64,000 nt of DNA from Bradyrhizobium sp. 138 (GCF_023074075.1 NZ_JADPKT010000074.1:1-64000); one strand, 5' to 3'. Counted from the first letter of the stretch, positions 41,825 through 50,670 are shown. The notes: a model not told the origin generated them from the sequence alone. Translations and numbers: made by a program.

Positions 41825-42251
41825 CGCCTAGCAATGAATTAAATCGCTTTGTAACGTATCGATAAGACTGGGGCGGCACAATCCCAAATTGAGCCTCAAG
41901 CTCGCTCGCGGATAGGTGGGTGCGCATCGCTTTGACGCTACCAAGTAGGATGGCGAAGCCAAACTTTGTGCCGGTAAAGTAGTTGTAGAATTCTCGGCGT
42001 GAGACACATGCGGCGTCAGCGTGCTCTTTCCAGATATCGGCAATCGGGAGACGCTGAACCTCTTTAATCTGAGCGCATCCCACGACTGCACGAACCGGGC
42101 TGGTCGAATAGATGTACACTTTGGTCCCGACGCTTACCGCGGTAGGAAAGCGCCGTCGAAGTTCTACTGTTTTTTGCCCGTCGAGAATCTTGGCCACGTA
42201 CTGCGGGCGGATGCTCACCAAAAGGTCTTGCCGTGTTTCGCTGGCCTTCAT
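41742..42251 (-). CDS. ASCH-domain protein
   Basis: A 169-residue frame. The ASCH (PUA-like, putative RNA-binding) signature is LLVSIRPQYVAKILDGQKTVELRRRF near the N-terminus, with VYIYSTSPVRAVVGCAQIKE and later GIVPPQSYRYV. The last 25 or so residues overlap, in another frame, the first 83 bases of the PIN-GNAT gene and may be little constrained. ASCH proteins occur beside GNAT genes and in toxin-antitoxin-like contexts. Overlap implies coupled translation with the downstream gene. Together they form a two-gene unit in the A/T-richer island. Confidence 0.8.
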   Translation of the reverse strand: MKASETRQDLLVSIRPQYVAKILDGQKTVELRRRFPTAVSVGTKVYIYSTSPVRAVVGCAQIKEVQRLPIADIWKEHADAACVSRREFYNYFTGTKFGFAILLGSVKAMRTHLSASELEAQFGIVPPQSYRYVTKRFNSLLGDGPFQTTHRHSHSNRAGRPEAGRGATR

Positions 42252-42453
42252 CGCATTTCCCGCTTCCGAATCTAGGGCTGGATTGAATCAGCACTCGGAT
42301 GCACAGCCAAGTAAAATCCGGACTGAGCGGAGCGCGCTGCCGGGAAGAGAGTTTCGTTGCGTCACTTAGGGGGAGTTTGCCTCATCCCCCTTGAGCCCCA
42401 CCCCGATTCGTGCGACCTCCGCCCCCAGCAAAACCCCTCATTCTGAGCCTTCG
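42252..42453. promoter_or_regulatory. Divergent region between the ASCH gene and purD
   Basis: About 200 bases with no gene. The right border of the A/T-richer island lies here, since G+C content rises again by about 42380. The ASCH promoter must be in the left half. No operator was recognised. Confidence 0.35.
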
Positions 42454-43737
42454 ATGCACATTCTCCTGCTCGGTTCCGGCGGCCGCGAACATGCCCTGGC
42501 GTGGAAGATCGCAGCTTCGCCCCTGGTGACCAAATTCTGGTGCGCGCCCGGCAATGCCGGCATCGCGAAGGAGGCGGAATGCGTGGCGCTGGATATCGCC
42601 GACCATGCCGCGGTGATCGACTTCTGCAAGACAAACAAGGTCGAGCTCGTGGTGGTCGGCCCGGAGACGCCGCTGGCGGCCGGCATCGTCGATGATCTCA
42701 CCGCGGCCGGCATCAAGGCGTTCGGCCCGAGCAAAATCCCGGCCCAGCTCGAGAGCTCCAAGGGGTTCACCAAGGCGCTGTGCACCGAGTTCGGCATTCC
42801 CACCGGCGCCTATGAGCGATTCACCAATGCCAAGGACGCGCGCGCCTACGTCGCCAGCCAGGGCGCGCCGATCGTGGTGAAGGCTGACGGGCTCGCCGCC
42901 GGCAAGGGCGTCGTCGTCGCCAAGACCGTGCGCGAGGCCGAAGATGCCATCGCCATGATGTTCGAGGGCGCCTTCGGCGAGGCCGGCGCTGAGGTCGTGA
43001 TCGAGGAATTTTTGCCCGGCCGCGAGATCAGCTTCTTCGCGCTGTGCGACGGCGAGACCGCCATTCCCTTGGCCTCGGCGCAGGACCACAAGCGCGTGTT
43101 CGACCACGACGTCGGCCCGAACACCGGCGGCATGGGCGCCTATTCGCCGACGCCGCTGGTGACGCCTCAGGTCCACGACGCGATCATGGCGAAGATCATC
43201 TTGCCGACGGTATCAGGCATGAAGCAGCGCGGCACGCCGTTCCGCGGCGTGCTCTATGCCGGGATCATGCTGACGACGCAGGGGCCAAAGCTGTTCGAGT
43301 TCAACGTGCGCTTCGGCGATCCCGAGTGCCAGGTCTTGATGCTGCGCATGATGTCGGACATCGTGCCCGCCTTCCTCGCCGCCTGCGACGGCCAGCTGAA
43401 GAATTTCGATCTGCGCTGGTACCCGGAGTCCGCACTCACCGTGGTGATGGCGGCGAAGGGCTATCCCGGTGACTACCAGAAGGGCACGCGCATCGGCGGG
43501 CTGGAGGAGGCCGCAGAGGTCGACACCGTCGAGATCTTCCACGCCGGCACGGTCGAGAAGGACGGTGCGATCCTCGCCAATGGCGGCCGCGTGCTCAATG
43601 TCTGCGCGCTCGGCAAGACCGTGACCGAGGCGCAGGCGCGCGCCTACCAGGCCGTCGACCGCATCAACTGGCCCGAGGGCTTCTGCCGCCGCGACATCGG
43701 CTGGCAGGCGGTGGAGGCGGAGAAGGCCAAGGGTTGA
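42454..43737 (+). CDS. purD: Phosphoribosylamine-glycine ligase PurD
   Basis: A 427-residue ATP-grasp enzyme making glycinamide ribonucleotide in purine synthesis. MHILLLGSGGREHALAWKI starts the N-domain, followed by VVGPETPLAAGIVDDL, the ATP-grasp lid in IVVKADGLAAGKGVVVA, SAQDHKRVFDHDVGPNTGGMGAYSPT, and EFNVRFGDPECQ. The ATG at 42454 begins the conserved region; the frame is open 21 codons upstream. Confidence 0.96.
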   Translation: MHILLLGSGGREHALAWKIAASPLVTKFWCAPGNAGIAKEAECVALDIADHAAVIDFCKTNKVELVVVGPETPLAAGIVDDLTAAGIKAFGPSKIPAQLESSKGFTKALCTEFGIPTGAYERFTNAKDARAYVASQGAPIVVKADGLAAGKGVVVAKTVREAEDAIAMMFEGAFGEAGAEVVIEEFLPGREISFFALCDGETAIPLASAQDHKRVFDHDVGPNTGGMGAYSPTPLVTPQVHDAIMAKIILPTVSGMKQRGTPFRGVLYAGIMLTTQGPKLFEFNVRFGDPECQVLMLRMMSDIVPAFLAACDGQLKNFDLRWYPESALTVVMAAKGYPGDYQKGTRIGGLEEAAEVDTVEIFHAGTVEKDGAILANGGRVLNVCALGKTVTEAQARAYQAVDRINWPEGFCRRDIGWQAVEAEKAKG

Positions 43738-43970
43738 CGAACCGCTCGCAAGCCCGAGCCCGCGGTCCCCGACGGCGCCCCTAGGCGCGCCAGCCCGAAA
43801 TCGCATGGCTTGGTGTCACCGCGCCGCCACATCGGCGCTCGAGAATAATATGCAATCGGTTGTTGGGGTTAGCCGCCCCGCCGATAATACCGCTACTGTG
43901 CATGGGGTTGTTTTCGACTTTTTGTTTGTCGGGGCGGCCTTTTGGACTGACCACATAAGGATGCAACAAG

Positions 43971-44876
43971 ATGTCCGATCTCGCCGACCTCTATCCGGGC
44001 TTTGCCGCCGAATGGATCGACACCTCGTTCGGCCGCATCTTTGTCCGCGTCGGCGGCAACGGGCCGCCGCTGCTCCTGCTGCACGGCTTCTCCGAGACCC
44101 ATGTGATGTGGCACCAGGTGGCGCCGCAGCTGGCCGATCAGTTCACGCTGATCATCGCCGATCTGCCGGGCTACGGCTGGTCCGACATGCCCGCGAGCGA
44201 TGCGCTGCACATCCCCTACAGCAAGCGGGCGATGGCCAAGGCGATGGTCGAGGTGATGGAGCGCCTCGGCCACGTGCACTTCGCGCTGGCCGGCCATGAC
44301 CGCGGCGGTCGGGTGTCGTATCGGTTGGCGCTCGACCATCCGGGGCGGCTATCAAAACTCGCCGTGCTCGACATTTTGCCGACCTATAATTACTGGGAGC
44401 GGATGAACCGCGCCTACGCGCTGAAGATCTATCACTGGACCTTCCTGGCGCAGCCCTATCCGCTGCCGGAGACGCTGATCTCGAGCAATGGCGAGTTCTT
44501 CCTGCGCTTCAAGATGGCGAGCCAGACCAAGTCGAAGACGCTCGACGCCATCGACGCGCGCGCGCTCGAGCATTACCTCGCCCCGTTCCGCGATCCCGCC
44601 CGCATCCACGCGATGTGCGAGGATTACCGCGCCGGCGCCTATTTCGACTACGACCTCGACAAGGCCGATTTCGAAGCCGGCAAGAAGATCACCATTCCGA
44701 TGCTGGCGCTGTGGGGCAATGCCGGCGTAGCGCAAGCCGCCGCGACGCCGCTCGATACGTGGCAGCAATGGGCGACCAACGTGGTCGGCATGCCCGTGGA
44801 TTCCGGCCACTTCCTCACCGAGGAGAATCCGGATGTGACTGCGAGCGCGTTGCGCGAGTTCTTCCTGGCGGATTAG
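43971..44876 (+). CDS. Fluoroacetate/haloacetate dehalogenase-type alpha/beta hydrolase
   Basis: A 301-residue enzyme expected to hydrolyse haloacetates to glycolate. From memory of the Rhodopseudomonas palustris fluoroacetate dehalogenase, every key residue falls at the same number: nucleophile Asp110, Arg111 and Arg114 binding the carboxylate, Asp134 and His280 of the triad, and the halide pocket His155, Trp156 and Tyr219. The start MSDLADLYPGFAAEWIDT also matches. Taggat-like sequence ataaggat lies nine bases upstream. Glycolate, the product, is the substrate of glcDEF at the left end of the window. Its stop overlaps that of convergent tadA. Confidence 0.9.
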   Translation: MSDLADLYPGFAAEWIDTSFGRIFVRVGGNGPPLLLLHGFSETHVMWHQVAPQLADQFTLIIADLPGYGWSDMPASDALHIPYSKRAMAKAMVEVMERLGHVHFALAGHDRGGRVSYRLALDHPGRLSKLAVLDILPTYNYWERMNRAYALKIYHWTFLAQPYPLPETLISSNGEFFLRFKMASQTKSKTLDAIDARALEHYLAPFRDPARIHAMCEDYRAGAYFDYDLDKADFEAGKKITIPMLALWGNAGVAQAAATPLDTWQQWATNVVGMPVDSGHFLTEENPDVTASALREFFLAD

Positions 44877-45319
44877 CGCCGCTCGCGAAAGAACTCCCGC
44901 AGCAGCCGCGCCGCTTCGCTCTCGCCGACGCCGGAATAGACATCCGGCGCGTGATGGCAGGTCGGCGAGGCAAAGAACCGCACGCCGGATTCGACCGCGC
45001 CGCCCTTGGGATCGGCGGCGCCGTAATAGAGGCGCCTCACCCTTGCGAACGAGATGGCGCCCGCACACATGGTGCAGGGCTCCAGCGTCACGTAGAGGTC
45101 GCAACCAACGAGGCGCTCGCTGCCGATCTTTTTCGCCGCCTCGCGCAGCGCGATGATCTCGGCATGGGCCGTCGGGTCGCGGTCGGTCAGCGTCCGGTTG
45201 CCGGCGGTGGCGATGACCTCGTGATCGCGGACCACCACGCATCCGATCGGAACTTCGCCCGATTTTCCGGCATTTTCGGCCGCCCCAAGTGCCAAATCCA
45301 TGAAAGAAGGGGCTTTCAT
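44873..45319 (-). CDS. tadA: tRNA adenosine(34) deaminase TadA
   Basis: A 148-residue zinc deaminase that converts A34 of tRNA-Arg to inosine. The zinc and catalytic motifs are HAEIIAL and EPCTMCAGA (PCxxC). I start it at the ATG at 45319 (MKAPSFMDLALGAAE), giving normal length; an ATG at 45331 is an alternative. The stop overlaps that of the convergent dehalogenase gene. Confidence 0.93.
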   Translation of the reverse strand: MKAPSFMDLALGAAENAGKSGEVPIGCVVVRDHEVIATAGNRTLTDRDPTAHAEIIALREAAKKIGSERLVGCDLYVTLEPCTMCAGAISFARVRRLYYGAADPKGGAVESGVRFFASPTCHHAPDVYSGVGESEAARLLREFFRERR

Positions 45320-45450
45320 GCCTCGTATCATCGCCAGAAACCTGCTACTAGCTCCGCCTTCAGCAAGAGTGGATACCGATTTTGCCTGAGCATGCGGCTC
45401 GGAACGAGCACGCACAATGCTTTCCGGCCACCCCCTAAGTGAGATTATTC

Positions 45451-47505
45451 ATGCCTCGCGACAGCGACAAAGACAACGATTCCCGCGGCCGGCGAGGCCC
45501 GCCCAAGGGACCGCCCAAGGGCCGGTCCGGCAAGGCGCGCGGCCCCGAGAAGAAGTTCGCCAAGCGCGGCTTTGAAGGCAAGGGCGACAGCCGCCCGCCC
45601 CGTGGCGATCGCGATAGCCGTCCGTTCCGCCGCCGCGAGGAGGGTGATGCGCCGCGCCGCGACTTCAGCGACCGTCCCCGTTTCAAGCGCGACGACCGCG
45701 GCGGCGAGGATCGCGGCGAGCGCAGCTTCAAGCCGCGTGGCGACCGTCCGTTTTCCGATCGCGGCCCGCGCGATGGCGAGAAGCGTTCATTCAAGCCGCG
45801 CGGTGATCGCCCGTCCTATGGCCGTGACGACCGTCCGCCGCGCAGCCGGGATCGCGACGATGCGCGTCCGGCCGGCCGCTCCGGCGACAAGAAGTTCGGT
45901 GACAAGCGCCCCTACGCGCCGCGCGGCGATCGTCCGGAGCGCGCGTTCGACGGCGAGCGGAAGTTTTCGCGGGGTGGACCGGATCGCGACCGTGGCGATC
46001 GCGGCGATTCCAAGCCGTGGCAGAAGCGCGACGCGGGTCCGCGCGGCGATCGGCCGCCGCGCAAGGATTTCGGCAAAGGTCCGCGCAAGGATTTCGGTGG
46101 CCGTGATCGCGGTGAGGACAAGCCGTGGCAAAAGCGCGACGACCGGCAAGGCGAGGATCGTCCGCGTTTCTCGCGTTCGCGCGACGATCGCGCGTCGGGC
46201 GATCGTCCGTTCCGCGAGCGGCCCAAGTTCGATCGGCCGCGCGAGGATCGGCCAAAATTCGATCGGCCCCGTCGTGATGGCGACGGCGACCGCGGAGGGC
46301 GTGGCGGTGACCGGCCGAAATTCGATCGTCCGCGCGAGCGGTCGGAAGGCCGCTCCGACTGGCACGAGCATCCGCGCAGCGAGGGACGTTTCGGTGATCG
46401 TCCGCGCCGCGACAACGAGGATGAGAGCAGGATCTTCGAGAAGCGTCCCGCCTTCGGCGGCCGCGGCGCCTATCGCGAGCGCGATCGTGATTTCGATCGC
46501 CGCCCGCGCCGGGAAGAGGCGCCGAAGCCGAAGAAGGCCGGCGAGCGCATCGCCAAGGCGCTGGCGCGTGCGGGGCTTGCCTCGCGCCGCGACGCCGAGG
46601 AAATGGTCACGCAGGGCCGCGTCACCGTCAACGGTCGCGTCATCAATTCGCCCGCGCTGGACATCACGAAGAACGACGTCGTCATGGTCGACGGCAAGCC
46701 GTTGCCGGAGCGCGAGCGCACTCGGCTGTTCCTCTATCACAAGTCGCGCGGGCTGATGACCACGCATGACGACCCCGAGGGGCGTCCGACCGTGTTCGAC
46801 AATCTGCCGGAAGGCCTGCCGCGCCTGATCAGCGTCGGCCGGCTCGATTTCAACACCGAAGGCCTCTTGCTGCTCACCAATGACGGCGGGCTCGCGCGCA
46901 CGCTCGAGCTGCCCGATACGGGCTGGCTGCGCCGCTACCGCGTTCGCGCCCATGGCGATGTCACCCAGGCTCAGCTCGACGAGCTCAAGAATGGCATCGA
47001 GGTCGAGGGCGTCAAATACGGTCCGATCGAAGCGACGCTGGAGCGTGACCAGGGCGCCAATGTCTGGCTGGTATTCGCGATCCGCGAAGGCAAAAACCGC
47101 GAGGTGCGCAATGTCTGCGCCCATCTCGGCCTCGAGGTGAACCGGCTGATCCGCGTCTCCTATGGCCCGTTCCAGCTCGGCGAAGTCCCCGAAGGCCAGG
47201 TCGAGGAGATCCGCTCGCGGGTCCTGCGCGAGCAGCTCGGCGACAAGGTGATCGAGAAGTCGGGGGCGCAGTTCGACGTGCCCGCGAAGTCGGCCGCGCG
47301 CGAGGACGATGCGCCGCGCGAGACGAAGCCCGTCAGCAAGCGCGCCGTGATCAACGATCGCAAGGGCCGCCGCGTGCTGGTGCAGCGCACGGGGAGCGAG
47401 GAGGCGCGCGAGCGCAACGAGGAAGAGGCGAGCGGCTACGGCCCGCCGCGCCGTCCCAAGCGCGGCTATCACGGCAAGCGCGATCTGACGCCGCGGGAGG
47501 ACTAG
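45451..47505 (+). CDS. RsuA/RluB-family pseudouridine synthase with a long disordered N-terminus
   Basis: A 684-residue protein, more than twice the usual length. Residues 1-360 are low-complexity Arg/Asp/Gly/Pro/Lys (repeats such as GDRPxFxRxRDDR), predicted disordered. The S4 RNA-binding domain begins near 364 (GERIAKALARAGLASRRDAE). The synthase domain follows, with catalytic Asp466 in GRLDFNTEGLLLLTNDG. A basic tail ends it. RluB modifies 23S rRNA near U2605; which site this enzyme uses is uncertain. I take the ATG at 45451; a GTG at 45439 would add four residues. rsmD starts three bases after the stop. Confidence 0.9.
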   Translation: MPRDSDKDNDSRGRRGPPKGPPKGRSGKARGPEKKFAKRGFEGKGDSRPPRGDRDSRPFRRREEGDAPRRDFSDRPRFKRDDRGGEDRGERSFKPRGDRPFSDRGPRDGEKRSFKPRGDRPSYGRDDRPPRSRDRDDARPAGRSGDKKFGDKRPYAPRGDRPERAFDGERKFSRGGPDRDRGDRGDSKPWQKRDAGPRGDRPPRKDFGKGPRKDFGGRDRGEDKPWQKRDDRQGEDRPRFSRSRDDRASGDRPFRERPKFDRPREDRPKFDRPRRDGDGDRGGRGGDRPKFDRPRERSEGRSDWHEHPRSEGRFGDRPRRDNEDESRIFEKRPAFGGRGAYRERDRDFDRRPRREEAPKPKKAGERIAKALARAGLASRRDAEEMVTQGRVTVNGRVINSPALDITKNDVVMVDGKPLPERERTRLFLYHKSRGLMTTHDDPEGRPTVFDNLPEGLPRLISVGRLDFNTEGLLLLTNDGGLARTLELPDTGWLRRYRVRAHGDVTQAQLDELKNGIEVEGVKYGPIEATLERDQGANVWLVFAIREGKNREVRNVCAHLGLEVNRLIRVSYGPFQLGEVPEGQVEEIRSRVLREQLGDKVIEKSGAQFDVPAKSAAREDDAPRETKPVSKRAVINDRKGRRVLVQRTGSEEARERNEEEASGYGPPRRPKRGYHGKRDLTPRED

Positions 47506-47507
47506 CA

Positions 47508-48065
47508 TTGCGCGTCGTCGGCGGCCGTTTGAAGGGGCGCAATCTCGCCTCGCCGTCCTCGCGTGACATCCGCCCCACGGCGGACCGCCTGCGCGAGTCC
47601 GTGTTCAACATCCTCGTGCATGCCTATGACGATCCGATCGAGGATGCGCGTGTGCTCGATCTCTTCGCCGGCACCGGTGCGCTCGGTATCGAAGCGTCAT
47701 CGCGGGGGGCGAGGTTCACGCTGTTCGTCGACAACGGCGCGGAAGCGCGGGCGCTGCTGCGCAACAATGTCGAGACGCTGGGCCTGGGCGGCGTCACCAA
47801 GGTCTATCGGCGCGATGCGACCGATCTCGGCCCCGCGCATCCCGTCGAGCCGTTCTCGCTGGTGTTCCTCGATCCGCCCTATGGCAAGGGCTTTGCGGAG
47901 AAGGCGCTGGTGAGCTTGCGCGATGGCGGCTGGCTCACGCCCGGCGCGCTGCTCGTGGTGGAGGAGGCGAAGGCCGCGCAGTTCGTGACGCCGGAGGGTT
48001 TCGAAGAGCTGGAGCGGCGGGCCTACGACGACACGGAGTTCGTGATCTTGAGGAAGGGATCGTAG
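47508..48065 (+). CDS. rsmD: 16S rRNA (guanine-966-N2)-methyltransferase RsmD
   Basis: A 185-residue methyltransferase. MRVVGGRLKGRNLASP, RPTADRLRESVFNIL, the SAM site VLDLFAGTGALGIEA, and the catalytic FLDPPYGKGF are all present. It starts with TTG two bases after the pseudouridine synthase stop, forming an rRNA-modification pair. Its TAG stop is part of the following repeat (cgTAGggtggg). Confidence 0.95.
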   Translation: MRVVGGRLKGRNLASPSSRDIRPTADRLRESVFNILVHAYDDPIEDARVLDLFAGTGALGIEASSRGARFTLFVDNGAEARALLRNNVETLGLGGVTKVYRRDATDLGPAHPVEPFSLVFLDPPYGKGFAEKALVSLRDGGWLTPGALLVVEEAKAAQFVTPEGFEELERRAYDDTEFVILRKGS

Positions 48066-48161
48066 GGTGGGCAAAGGCGCGCTCTTCGCGCCGTGCCCAC
48101 CACCTCTCTCTATCATGCAGTGATCGTGGGCACGGCGCGTTGCGCCTTTGCCCACCCTACG
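48061..48161. repeat. GTAGGGTGGGC repeat, copy 5
   Basis: It runs from cgtagggtgggcaaaggcgc to tgcgcctttgcccaccctacg. The first bases contain the rsmD stop codon, and the right end lies eight bases from the mutL stop. Confidence 0.85.
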
Positions 48162-48168
48162 GCACTGT

Positions 48169-49983
48169 TCATCGCCGCCCGAACAGCTTCTCCACATCGC
48201 TCAGCTTCAGCTCGACATAGGTCGGCCGGCCGTGATTGCACTGGCCGGAGTTCGGGGTGTCTTCCATCTCGCGGAGCAGAGCGTTCATCTCCTCGGGCCG
48301 CAAGCGGCGGCCGGCGCGCACCGAGCCGTGGCAGGCCATGGTGGCGGCGACGTGCATCAGGCGACGTTCGAGCGGTAGCGCCTCGTCCCACTCGGCCATG
48401 TGCTCGGAGAGATCGCGTAAGAGTCCGCCCGCATTGGTCTTGCCGAGCAGCGACGGCGTCTCGCGCACCGCGACTGCACCGGGGCCGAAGGATTCGATGG
48501 TAAGGCCGAACGACGCCAGCTCGTCGCTACGATCCAAAAGGCGTTCCACCGTCGCCTCGTCCATCTCGACGATCTCGGGAATGAGGAGGATTTGCCGCTG
48601 CACGCCGTTCGCAGCCAGCGAGGCCTTCAGCCGCTCATAGACAATGCGCTCATGCGCGGCATGCTGGTCGACGATGATCAACCCGTCGCGGGTTTGAGAG
48701 ACGATGTAGGTCTCGTGGATCTGCGTGCGCGCCGCGCCGAGCGGACGGTCGACGAGGTCAGCGACCGGCTGTGTCTCGATCCGCACGTCCGCACTGGGCG
48801 CGCCGACTTCGAAGGCGGCCTGCGCGCGCTCGGCAAAGGCGGGCGCCGCGGCGCCTTCGAATGACGGCATCGGCCCGACGGGGGCGGACGGCGAGGCTCG
48901 CCAGTCCCAGCTCGCCGGCCGCTGCGGGGTGAACGCGGGGCGGAACGCGGACAGTGCGCTCTCGCCACTGTTGGCGGCGGTGCGGCGGCCCTCGCGTGCG
49001 AGCGCCTCCTTCAATCCGTGCACGATCAGCGCGCGGACCAGGCCGGCATTGCGGAACCGCACCTCGGTCTTGGCCGGATGCACGTTGGCGTCGACCTCGC
49101 GCGGATCGAGCGTGACGAACAGCGCCAGCACAGGATGGCGGTCGCGCGGCAGATAGTCGGAATAGGCCGCGCGCACGGCCCCCAGGATCAGCTTGTCGCG
49201 CACCGGGCGGCCATTGACGAAGAGATATTGCCCGAGTGCGTTGGCCTTGGTCAGCGCCGGCGCTGCGGCATAGCCTGCGACGACGACGCCGTCGCGCTCG
49301 GCATGGACCTCGATGGCGTGGCTGCGGAATTCTGCCCCCAGGATGTCGCCGAGCCGCGTCAGGCGTCCCGCCGCGCCGGGCAGCGCGGCGGCCCAGGTCA
49401 CCGGCGCGCGCTCCTCGCCCGCCAGCGTGAAGGCGATATCGGGCCGCGCCATCGCAAGGCGCCGCACCACCTCGCGGATCGCTTCGGCCTCGGTGCGGTC
49501 GGTCTTCAGGAATTTCAGCCGTGCCGGCGTCGCATAGAAGAGATCGCCGACCTCGACCCGCGTGCCATGCGCCAGTGCCGCCGGCATGATCTCGGATTTC
49601 TCGCCCCCCTCGACACTCAGCGCCCAGGCATGGGGCTCACTTGCATGCCGCGTGGTGATCGACAGTCGCGCCACCGAGCCGATCGAGGGCAGCGCCTCGC
49701 CGCGGAACCCGAGGGTGCGGATCTCAAGCAAATCCTCGTCGTCGAGCTTGGATGTGGCGTGACGCTCGACCGCAAGCGCGAGATCTTTCGCGGTCATGCC
49801 GCCGCCGTCGTCGGTAATGCCGATCCGCCGCCGCCCACCGCCATCGGTGAAGACGTCGATCCGGCTGGCGCCGGCGTCGATCGCGTTCTCGACCAGTTCC
49901 TTGACCACGCTCGCCGGGCGCTCGACCACCTCGCCGGCGGCGATGCGATTAACGATCTGTTCGGGAAGTTGGCGGACGGGCAT
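48169..49983 (-). CDS. mutL: DNA mismatch repair protein MutL
   Basis: A 604-residue GHKL ATPase that links MutS recognition to repair. N-terminal motifs are IVNRIAAGEVVERP, ENAIDAGASRIDV, TDDGGGM, RHATSKL and GFRGEALPSI. The C-terminal dimerisation domain has IIVDQHAAHERIVYER and CHGSVRAG. The tail region carries DQHAAHERI and CNHGRP, so a MutL endonuclease is possible in this lineage. The start at 49983 opens the conserved MPVRQLPEQIVN. Confidence 0.95.
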   Translation of the reverse strand: MPVRQLPEQIVNRIAAGEVVERPASVVKELVENAIDAGASRIDVFTDGGGRRRIGITDDGGGMTAKDLALAVERHATSKLDDEDLLEIRTLGFRGEALPSIGSVARLSITTRHASEPHAWALSVEGGEKSEIMPAALAHGTRVEVGDLFYATPARLKFLKTDRTEAEAIREVVRRLAMARPDIAFTLAGEERAPVTWAAALPGAAGRLTRLGDILGAEFRSHAIEVHAERDGVVVAGYAAAPALTKANALGQYLFVNGRPVRDKLILGAVRAAYSDYLPRDRHPVLALFVTLDPREVDANVHPAKTEVRFRNAGLVRALIVHGLKEALAREGRRTAANSGESALSAFRPAFTPQRPASWDWRASPSAPVGPMPSFEGAAAPAFAERAQAAFEVGAPSADVRIETQPVADLVDRPLGAARTQIHETYIVSQTRDGLIIVDQHAAHERIVYERLKASLAANGVQRQILLIPEIVEMDEATVERLLDRSDELASFGLTIESFGPGAVAVRETPSLLGKTNAGGLLRDLSEHMAEWDEALPLERRLMHVAATMACHGSVRAGRRLRPEEMNALLREMEDTPNSGQCNHGRPTYVELKLSDVEKLFGRR

Positions 49984-50300
49984 GGGCTCACTCGGCGAAT
50001 AACCCAGTCTAATGCCACCTCGCAACAAATGCATGGGGAAGGTCGCGCTTCCCACATACCAAATGTGGGCACCTCCGGGCCTTGGCCGTTCTCGCGATTG
50101 CGGCGCGCGCTCGCGGTTTGCCGCATATGAGGAACGCAATTCCGCGAAACCGCCGCGAAATCCCTAAACCATCACCACACGAGGCAGGTTGCATCAGGGT
50201 TGCGCCGTCCGCGCACTTTACGCGATGACAGGGTCCGGGCCAGGCGAGCGGCGCGGGAGACCATCGGACCTTCCATCGCGAAACAATCCAGGAGAAATGG
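49984..50300. promoter_or_regulatory. Divergent gap between mutL and a small secreted protein gene
   Basis: 317 bases with no supported gene. Open frames here lack ribosome sites and conserved features. It should contain both promoters. No palindrome was noticed. Confidence 0.35.
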
Positions 50301-50606
50301 ATGAAGTTGGTGAAGACCTCGATGATCGCATGCGCTCTGTCGGCTCTCATTGCCGGGCCTGCGCTCGCGCAAAGCGCACCCCCCACCGCCAAGCCAGGCG
50401 GCACCGTGCAGAGCAAACCCATGCAAGGCAGCACGATGGGCAGCGGCGATGAGGAGATGAATGCTCAGCCGGGCGCAGCGGGCGAGAAGACCGGCATGAA
50501 GCCGACCAAGAGCACCAAAGGCTCGGGCACCACGGGCAGCGCTACGCACAAGGGAACGGCCGACGATTCCGCGACGGGCGGTGCAGCTCCATCCAAGCGT
50601 TACTAA
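50301..50606 (+). CDS. Small secreted low-complexity protein
   Basis: A 101-residue protein. Signal peptide residues 1-23 (SALIAGPALAQ), then a hydrophilic mature part rich in Gly, Thr, Ser and Lys with no cysteine, ending APSKRY. It is probably disordered in the periplasm. A strong site, caggagaa, precedes the ATG, and a terminator follows. Function unknown. Confidence 0.75.
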   Translation: MKLVKTSMIACALSALIAGPALAQSAPPTAKPGGTVQSKPMQGSTMGSGDEEMNAQPGAAGEKTGMKPTKSTKGSGTTGSATHKGTADDSATGGAAPSKRY

Positions 50607-50624
50607 TCCCGTCGGGAGAACGGC

Positions 50625-50658
50625 AAGACTCCGGCCGCTTTGCGGGCGGAGTCTTTTC
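50625..50658 (+). terminator. Terminator of the small secreted protein gene
   Basis: The perfect 9-base stem aagactccg/cggagtctt is followed by tttt. Confidence 0.85.
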
Positions 50659-50670
50659 GGCTGCGTTTGC

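Noticed and set aside
43805..44299. 164-codon frame upstream of and overlapping the dehalogenase gene
   Set aside because: It reads through the dehalogenase in the wrong frame and has no conserved features.
45439..45450. GTG start four codons before the pseudouridine synthase ATG
   Set aside because: The ATG at 45451 has aagtgag upstream; the extension adds nothing recognisable.
45787..47508. 573-codon open frame on the minus strand opposite the pseudouridine synthase
   Set aside because: It is the complement of a repetitive Arg/Asp/Gly-rich gene with known S4 and synthase domains; no ribosome site or domain on the minus strand.
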